From CAYRVF01 sp964427535 (lineage in GTDB: Bacteria; Chloroflexota; Ktedonobacteria; Ktedonobacterales; JADMIN01): 18,287 bases of DNA. Every line of letters begins with the position of its first letter. Position 1 is the stretch's first letter. The translations under genes were made by a program, and so were the position numbers. Below the pieces are notes generated by a model. It saw only the letters and a program-made list of their open reading frames with translations, ran no database searches and was not told where the DNA came from. This document shows positions 14,085 through 18,287 of the stretch, in pieces. The stretch covers positions 1 through 18,287 of the forward strand of contig CAYRVF010000104.1 of NCBI GenBank assembly GCA_964427535.1, written 5' to 3'.

Positions 14085-14126
14085 AAATAAAGCCGCATCT
14101 TCCACAAGGGAAGATGCGGCTGTTTC
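14085..14126 (-). terminator. Bidirectional terminator between propeller lipoprotein and tRNA-Arg
   Basis: AGCCGCATCTTCC (14091-14103) pairs with GGAAGATGCGGCT (14109-14121) in a perfect 13-base stem. On the minus strand it is followed by TTATTTTATC, a good U tract, just downstream of tRNA-Arg. On the + strand it is followed by GTTTC and could also end the lipoprotein transcript. The stem is nearly identical to that at 12563. Confidence 0.75.
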
Positions 14127-14136
14127 TGGTGGCGAA

Positions 14137-14211
14137 TGGTGCCCCCAGGGCGACTCGAACGCCCGCACCCGGCTCCGGAGGCCGGTGCTCTATCCGCTGA
14201 GCTATGGGGGC
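14137..14211 (-). tRNA. tRNA-Arg(CCG)
   Basis: Complete cloverleaf on the minus strand: acceptor GCCCCCA with TGGGGGC, D arm containing AGCTCAGCGGATAGAGC, anticodon stem CCGGC/GCCGG around loop CTCCGGA with anticodon CCG (reads CGG, Arg), T arm with GTTCGAGTC, discriminator A and an encoded CCA (14137-14139). It has its own promoter (14225-14253) and a strong downstream terminator (14091). Confidence 0.96.
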
Positions 14212-14224
14212 TTGCGGCACAGAA

Positions 14225-14253
14225 AGTGTAGCACACGGAGACGCTCACTTCAA
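14225..14253 (-). promoter_or_regulatory. Promoter of tRNA-Arg
   Basis: On the minus strand, TTGAAG (14253-14248), a 17-base spacer and TACACT (14230-14225). The expected start near 14218 is a few bases before the tRNA 5' end at 14211, as is common for stable RNA genes. Both boxes match consensus at four of six positions. Confidence 0.65.
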
Positions 14254-14261
14254 GGTGAACG

Positions 14262-14316
14262 CCTCCTAGCGAAGGAGACGGACGGCGAGGGGGCGAGCGA
14301 GGCATGCCTCGCCCCT
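14262..14316. repeat. Intergenic palindromic element with GGGGCGAG/CTCGCCCC arms
   Basis: GGGGCGAG (14290-14297) pairs with CTCGCCCC (14308-14315), and the centre contains the 14-base perfect palindrome CGAGGCATGCCTCG (14298-14311). A small CTCCT/AGGAG hairpin (14263-14277) adjoins it. Elements of this form are common dispersed repeats in some high-GC bacteria, by my recollection. It lies in the gap between tRNA-Arg and the ABC transporter genes, where I see no gene. Confidence 0.5.
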
Positions 14317-14516
14317 ACAACGTCGGCAAGGACGTGGTGAGAGAGGGATACTTACCATAACCAGAGTCGGCGCGTCAAAACCGTTTTACACCCGAAATTG
14401 ACAGCTCCGACGCAAGCATCCTGTGCTACACTCGCAGCAGCCGCCGTCGAGTGGTTTCGCCAGAAGACGCTAATTGAGTGACGGCTGCAGCCTCTCAGCA
14501 CGCGAGGATGAAGTTC

Positions 14517-15344
14517 ATGCACCGCCGTCAGCCGCACGTCCAGGTCGCACCCCCACTCACCACGACAGAGGCCGCCATCACAGCTCAAGGGCTGACCCGC
14601 ACCTTCGGCTCCCGCGCCGCTGTCGACTCGCTGAGCCTGACGGTCGAGCGCGGCGAGTTCTTCGGTTTTCTCGGACCCAACGGTGCGGGCAAGTCGACGA
14701 CGATCAAGATGCTGGTAGGCATGCAGCGGCCCTCGGCGGGGTCATGCGCAATCTGCGGGGTAGACGTCTGGCGCGATCCACTGGCCGCGAAGTCGCTGCT
14801 GGGCGTGCTGCCCGAGCACCTCAACCTCTATGAGCGGCTCACCGGACGCGAGCTGGTCGAGTTCGCCGGGCGACTCTACGACCTCCCCAAAGCCGAAGCG
14901 CGACGTCGAACGGGGGCCCTACTCGATGCGTTGCTGCTCGCGCCCGACGCAGACAAGCTTGTGATCGACTACTCCGTCGGCATGCGGAAGAAGGTCGCGC
15001 TCGCCGCCGCGCTCGTCCACCGGCCACAGGTGCTCTTCCTGGATGAGCCGTTCGAGGGCGTCGACCCGGTGAGCTCGCGCGTGATTCGCGATATTCTGCG
15101 CGATCTGACGGCGAGCGGGACGACGATCTTCTTCAGCTCGCACATCATGGAGGTCGTCGAGCGGCTCTGCACGCGCGTCGGCATCCTCAACGCGGGCCGT
15201 CTGGTGGCCGTGGGCACAATCGACGAGCTGCGCCGCGTCGCAGGGCTCTCCAACCCTGACGTCTTGCCCGCGTCGCTCGAAGACGTCTTCCTCGCGCTGA
15301 TCGGAGCGGAGCGCCGTGAGGGAGGGCTTGAGTGGCTGGAGTGA
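14517..15344 (+). CDS. ABC-2 type exporter ATP-binding protein
   Basis: About 275 residues with a full nucleotide-binding domain: Walker A GPNGAGKS (53-60), Q-loop region GVLPEHLNLYERLTG, signature YSVGMRKKV (a YSxGM form usual in ABC-2 exporters instead of LSGGQ), Walker B VLFLDEP with catalytic Glu177, D-loop EGVDP and switch His209 in FFSSHIME. The C-terminus, with the PASLEDVFLALIG block, is typical of the drug/lipid exporter class. The start is uncertain: ATG 14517 has AGGA about eight bases upstream; an in-frame GTG at 14478 would add 13 residues but lacks a clear ribosome site. It overlaps the permease gene by 13 bases, so the two are translated together as one transporter. Substrate is unknown; antibiotics, lipids or wall precursors are typical for the class. 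Confidence 0.9.
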   Translation: MHRRQPHVQVAPPLTTTEAAITAQGLTRTFGSRAAVDSLSLTVERGEFFGFLGPNGAGKSTTIKMLVGMQRPSAGSCAICGVDVWRDPLAAKSLLGVLPEHLNLYERLTGRELVEFAGRLYDLPKAEARRRTGALLDALLLAPDADKLVIDYSVGMRKKVALAAALVHRPQVLFLDEPFEGVDPVSSRVIRDILRDLTASGTTIFFSSHIMEVVERLCTRVGILNAGRLVAVGTIDELRRVAGLSNPDVLPASLEDVFLALIGAERREGGLEWLE

Positions 15345-17104
15345 CGCATCCCGCCACGCGTGCGCACGCCGCCAGTCCTCCGATGGCCAGACCGCGACGG
15401 CTGCCACGCGTCGCGCACATCCGCGCGCTGCTCTGGCTTCGCTGGCGCGTGACCGTGCGGAGCTATACGCTCAGCAGGCAGCGGCGTGTCGGTCTGGCGC
15501 TGCTGCTGCTTTGCCTGCTCGGCATGGGTGGCGGCGGGGCGCTCGTCACGGGTATCGCCTACGTCTCCCTGCCGGGTGCGGAGGCGGCGCATTTGCTCAT
15601 CGCCGTGCTCACGCTGGGATGGCTGCTGTGGCTGCTGCTGCCGCTCTTTCAGTACACAGTGAACGAGGGGCTGGACATCACCCGGCTTCAAACCTATCCG
15701 CTGACTCGCGGAGAGCGCATGGCGGGCCTCCTGCTGGCAACATGTCTGGACGTCAGCACGCTCGGCCTGCTGCTGCTCTACATTCCTATCCTGATCGACT
15801 GGCATGCGTCAGCGATCTCTGGCGCTGTCACCGTGGCAGCGCTGGCGCTGGCGTACGTTCACACGGTCACGCTTAGCCAGCTAGCGCTCGCCGCACTGAT
15901 GGGCCTGCTCCGGAGCCGCCGCTACCGTGACCTCGCGCTGCTCGCGTCCGCCGCTCTGGCTGTGGCGATTACAGTGCTCGCACAGGTGCTGCTGGCGTCA
16001 TTCCGCCACGTCAGCGCGCGGGCCATCCTCGACGCGCCCATCGATCGCTATCTCCAGTGGACTCCTCCCGGCATGGCGGCTCGGGCGATCTCTATGGCGG
16101 CAACAGGTCAGTATCGGTCCGCGCTGGTGTGGCTGGCGGCGCTGTCGCTGTTGGCGGTCGCGCTGGTTGTGCTCTGGTCGCGCATGCTCGACCACACCCT
16201 CATGAGCGCCGAGACCGGGAGGGTCAGACATCGGCGCCTTAGATGGCTGCCACCCCAGAGGCCGGCGCATCGCGGCGGAACAACATACGAACCGCACGCC
16301 ATCTGGGGTTGGCGGTTGGGCTGGCCGTTCCACATCCTCCCTGGACCTGCGCGGGCGATCGCTGTGAAAGACGCTCGCTATCTCTGGCGCGACCCCCAGC
16401 TCAAGGCGGCGTTGCTCAGCGCGCTCTTCCCGCTGATCATACTCTTTCTGCCCCGGCTCTACGCGCAGACGCAGACCAGCGCTCCGCTTGCCTCGCCCTC
16501 CGGAATCGGCCCCATCCAGGTGCTGCTCGCTCCGCTGCCCGCGCTCTTCATCGTGCTGACGCTCGCCCTCAACGCGCTCGGGCTGGAGCGACAGGCGCTA
16601 CGGACACTCTTCCTGTTCCCGGTGCGACCGTTGGACGTAGTGCTCGGCAAGAATGTCCTCACTGGGAGCGTTGCATTCGCCGCCGCGGCGCTCGTGACGC
16701 TGGTGGCTGCCGCCCTCGGCAATGGCTGGGTGTACGTGCCGCTCGCGCTCGCTGGCGGGCTGGCGGCGATCCTGGTGATGCTTGGCTGCGGCAACCTCAC
16801 GTCGGTCGTGCTGCCGTTCCGCGTAGGGCAGACGCAGGCTGGTGCGGGCAGCGTCGCGTCAGATGCCGGATGCCTCCGTAGTGTCGTCATGCTGCTGGTG
16901 CTGGTCGTCACACTCTTCCTGTTGCTGCCGGTCGCAATCGCCATCGGCATGCCACTGGTGAAGCACGAGACGCCGCTGTTTCTGCTGGTCCTGCCCGTGG
17001 CGCTGATCTACGGCGTCGCGGTGTATCTGGCCGCCACACATATTGCCGTACGGCAGCTTCGGTCGCGCTGGCCCGATATTCTCGACCACACCGCCCGCGA
17101 CTAG
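15332..17104 (+). CDS. ABC-2 type transporter permease
   Basis: A 590-residue integral membrane protein with about twelve hydrophobic segments in two similar halves: the first around 50-260, then a charged cytosolic stretch (about 290-350), the second from about 360 to 575. Each half carries a matching cytosolic-loop pattern: NEGLDITRLQTYPLTRGERMAGLLLA in one and RQALRTLFLFPVRPLDVVLGK in the other, a form seen in large ABC-2 permeases. The GTG start at 15332 lies inside the ATPase gene, 13 bases before its stop, with GGAGGG about five bases upstream. The alternative GTG at 15341 has worse spacing. With two halves in one chain it could form the complete pore with an ATPase dimer. The substrate cannot be read from sequence. 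Confidence 0.85.
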   Translation: MAGVTHPATRAHAASPPMARPRRLPRVAHIRALLWLRWRVTVRSYTLSRQRRVGLALLLLCLLGMGGGGALVTGIAYVSLPGAEAAHLLIAVLTLGWLLWLLLPLFQYTVNEGLDITRLQTYPLTRGERMAGLLLATCLDVSTLGLLLLYIPILIDWHASAISGAVTVAALALAYVHTVTLSQLALAALMGLLRSRRYRDLALLASAALAVAITVLAQVLLASFRHVSARAILDAPIDRYLQWTPPGMAARAISMAATGQYRSALVWLAALSLLAVALVVLWSRMLDHTLMSAETGRVRHRRLRWLPPQRPAHRGGTTYEPHAIWGWRLGWPFHILPGPARAIAVKDARYLWRDPQLKAALLSALFPLIILFLPRLYAQTQTSAPLASPSGIGPIQVLLAPLPALFIVLTLALNALGLERQALRTLFLFPVRPLDVVLGKNVLTGSVAFAAAALVTLVAAALGNGWVYVPLALAGGLAAILVMLGCGNLTSVVLPFRVGQTQAGAGSVASDAGCLRSVVMLLVLVVTLFLLLPVAIAIGMPLVKHETPLFLLVLPVALIYGVAVYLAATHIAVRQLRSRWPDILDHTARD

Positions 17105-17180
17105 GTGTGCTCTCTCGACCCCTCTCCTCGCCTGGTGCTAGAGATAGTCTCGCGCATCCCGCGCTCTCCATCGCACGTAT

Positions 17181-17193
17181 ATTCTGATAGAAT
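17181..17193. promoter_or_regulatory. Small dyad ATTCT-GAT-AGAAT
   Basis: A five-base inverted repeat with a three-base centre, about 40 bases upstream of the near-consensus promoter at 17230. It also contains a -10-like TAGAAT (17188-17193) with a weak -35, TCTCCA (17165-17170), 17 bases away. It could be an operator or a second promoter; it is short enough to be chance. Confidence 0.3.
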
Positions 17194-17229
17194 GAGATGT
17201 TTAGCACCCGTCGCAGAGCGTCCCTCGCG

Positions 17230-17258
17230 TTGACACCTCCTGGGGCGGGCCATATACT
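17230..17258 (+). promoter_or_regulatory. Near-consensus sigma70 promoter of the His-rich ectodomain gene
   Basis: TTGACA (17230-17235, perfect), a 17-base spacer, then TATACT (17253-17258, five of six). The expected start near 17265 leaves a leader of about 100 bases before the ATG at 17368. It is the best promoter match in the window. The leader has no obvious strong hairpin. Confidence 0.8.
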
Positions 17259-17367
17259 TGGGCTGGTTGCCGCGAGGCAGCTGGGTCATTCACGGCAGCG
17301 GACGCCGGACGCAACCCCTGTTGCGCGAGTCTCCCGCTGGCAGACGAGCACGGAGTGAAGAGACGAT

Positions 17368-18111
17368 ATGAGCGGTCCGGGGGGGCAAACAACAAAGCGC
17401 GACCAGCGCCGTGACCAGCGCCGCTCCCAGCTTCAGCAGCGACAGTCGCAGCGACAGCGGGAGCGCCAGCGCAAGATACGCAACGATCGAATTCGCACGT
17501 TCAGCATCATCGGCGGCGTGGTGCTGCTGGTCGCGCTGCTCGGCGTGCTGCTGGTAACGCATCTGGGACAGCCCGCGCCGAGCCATCACACCAGCGGCTC
17601 GTTACAGCCAGCGAACGGCGCGACGGTCGATGGGTTCATGAACTGCGGCGCCAGCGAGGGCACGGTCATCCACATCCACAGCTATCTCTCGCTGTATGTG
17701 AATGGCGCGCAGCAGACGATTCCGCCGGGCGCCGGGATTGTGGCACCGGAGGGGTCAGGCGCCGTGGCGCTCGGTTCGAATCCCAATCTGACCTGCCTGT
17801 ATCCGCTGCACGTGCATCAGGGCGAGCCGAACATCATCCACGAGGAATCGCCGATCGTTCACAGCTACACGCTCGGCAACTTCTTCGACGTCTGGGGGCA
17901 GCCGCTCTCCGGCACGCAGGTGATGGGCAACTCCGCCTCCGGCTCCAAGCCGCTCACCTTCTACGTGAGCGATGCCAGCGGCAAGATGGTCACGTATACC
18001 GGCGACCCGCGCGCGATCACCTTCAAGGACCACGAGACCATCGCCGTGATGTACAACAGCCCGAGCGTGACGCCACAAGCCTTCAACGGCTGGGCACAGT
18101 TCGGCATGTAG
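17368..18111 (+). CDS. Single-pass membrane protein with His-rich extracytoplasmic domain
   Basis: A 247-residue protein of unknown function. Residues 8-43 are extremely Gln/Arg-rich (repeated DQRR and RQ units) and should stay in the cytosol. Residues 46-64 form one membrane helix. The remainder is an external domain with clustered metal-ligand residues: HIH (102-104), LHVH (His148, His150), HEE (158-160), His165, His222, and two cysteines (93 and 143) that could form a disulphide. The block YTLGNFFDVWGQPLSG (167-182) looks like a family signature; I have a weak memory of similar hypothetical proteins in Chloroflexota and Actinobacteria. ATG 17368 has GAAGAG about five bases upstream. A consensus promoter implies steady, strong expression. 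Metal (copper or zinc) binding is a hypothesis only. Confidence 0.8.
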   Translation: MSGPGGQTTKRDQRRDQRRSQLQQRQSQRQRERQRKIRNDRIRTFSIIGGVVLLVALLGVLLVTHLGQPAPSHHTSGSLQPANGATVDGFMNCGASEGTVIHIHSYLSLYVNGAQQTIPPGAGIVAPEGSGAVALGSNPNLTCLYPLHVHQGEPNIIHEESPIVHSYTLGNFFDVWGQPLSGTQVMGNSASGSKPLTFYVSDASGKMVTYTGDPRAITFKDHETIAVMYNSPSVTPQAFNGWAQFGM

Positions 18112-18157
18112 CGGGTGCGTAACGTCACTATCGTGTTGCACAGGTGCCGAAAAGCTC

Positions 18158-18210
18158 CGACGGCCACCAGTCGCCCCGACCTCCGGGTTCACTGCGACTG
18201 GTGGCCGTCG
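18158..18210. terminator. Long perfect hairpin downstream of the His-rich protein gene
   Basis: CGACGGCCACCAGTCG (18158-18173) pairs with CGACTGGTGGCCGTCG (18195-18210), a perfect 16-base stem with a 21-base loop, 46 bases after the stop codon. There is no T tract on either side, so it is not a standard Rho-independent terminator. It may end or protect the transcript from both sides. The remaining bases to the window end hold a CGATA-CAC-TATCG dyad (18219-18231), a repeated GTGATTGCC, and no gene. Confidence 0.6.
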
Positions 18211-18287
18211 TCGTGATGCGATACACTATCGTCGAACCGCCACCGCGTGATTGCCTGTGATTGCCATCGTATTTCTGCCTTGCCCCG

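Noticed and set aside
14137..14316. Integrated element at tRNA-Arg.
   Set aside because: The tRNA is intact, no integrase or duplicated tRNA end is present, and the adjacent palindrome is better explained as a dispersed repeat.
14398..14432. TTGACA (14398-14403) with TACACT (14427-14432) as promoter of the ABC genes.
   Set aside because: The spacer is 23 bases, too long for a sigma70 promoter. I see no better-placed -10 box.

Overview
The window is GC-rich DNA, dense with genes, from a bacterium. No single gene fixes the taxon. I infer a Chloroflexota-like (Ktedonobacteria/Thermomicrobia-type) monoderm from the DUF2419 queuosine-salvage gene, Pro/Thr-rich extracellular linkers, many PQQ-type propellers and dispersed C/G-rich hairpins. 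This placement is tentative.

Layout. The window opens inside a tRNA-Pro(GGG) gene on the + strand, followed by its terminator. From 120 to about 10.7 kb everything is on the minus strand. Read in transcription order, a probable promoter (6003-6032) drives three tandem paralogues (4351-5952, 2630-4276, 923-2557). Each encodes an N-terminal TIR domain, an internal twin-arginine/transmembrane segment and a C-terminal PQQ/BamB-type beta-propeller. A short-chain dehydrogenase (120-866) closes the array. Upstream lie an SbcD/Mre11-like metallophosphoesterase (6186-7508), a GT-C type membrane glycosyltransferase (7644-9542) and a queuosine-5'-phosphate N-glycosylase homologue (9683-10732). From 10935 onward genes run on the + strand: a CBS-pair protein with a rubredoxin-like tail, a four-helix membrane protein with a Pro/Gln/Tyr-rich N-terminus, a propeller lipoprotein, an ABC exporter pair (ATPase plus a twelve-helix-type permease with overlapping frames) and a single-pass membrane protein with a His-rich ectodomain behind a near-consensus promoter. 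A tRNA-Arg(CCG) gene interrupts on the minus strand.

Most notable. The three TIR-TM-propeller genes look like a bacterial transmembrane receptor family: cytosolic TIR, Tat-like membrane segment, external propeller. All three keep a glutamate at the position of the catalytic Glu of TIR NADases. I infer a sensor/effector array, possibly in stress or phage defence. The sequence shows the architecture, not the function.

Other structure. Three hairpin terminators share the core AGCCGCA/TGCGGCT. Two related C/G-rich hairpin repeats and a palindromic GGGGCGAG element sit between genes. No CRISPR array, transposase or integrase is visible.
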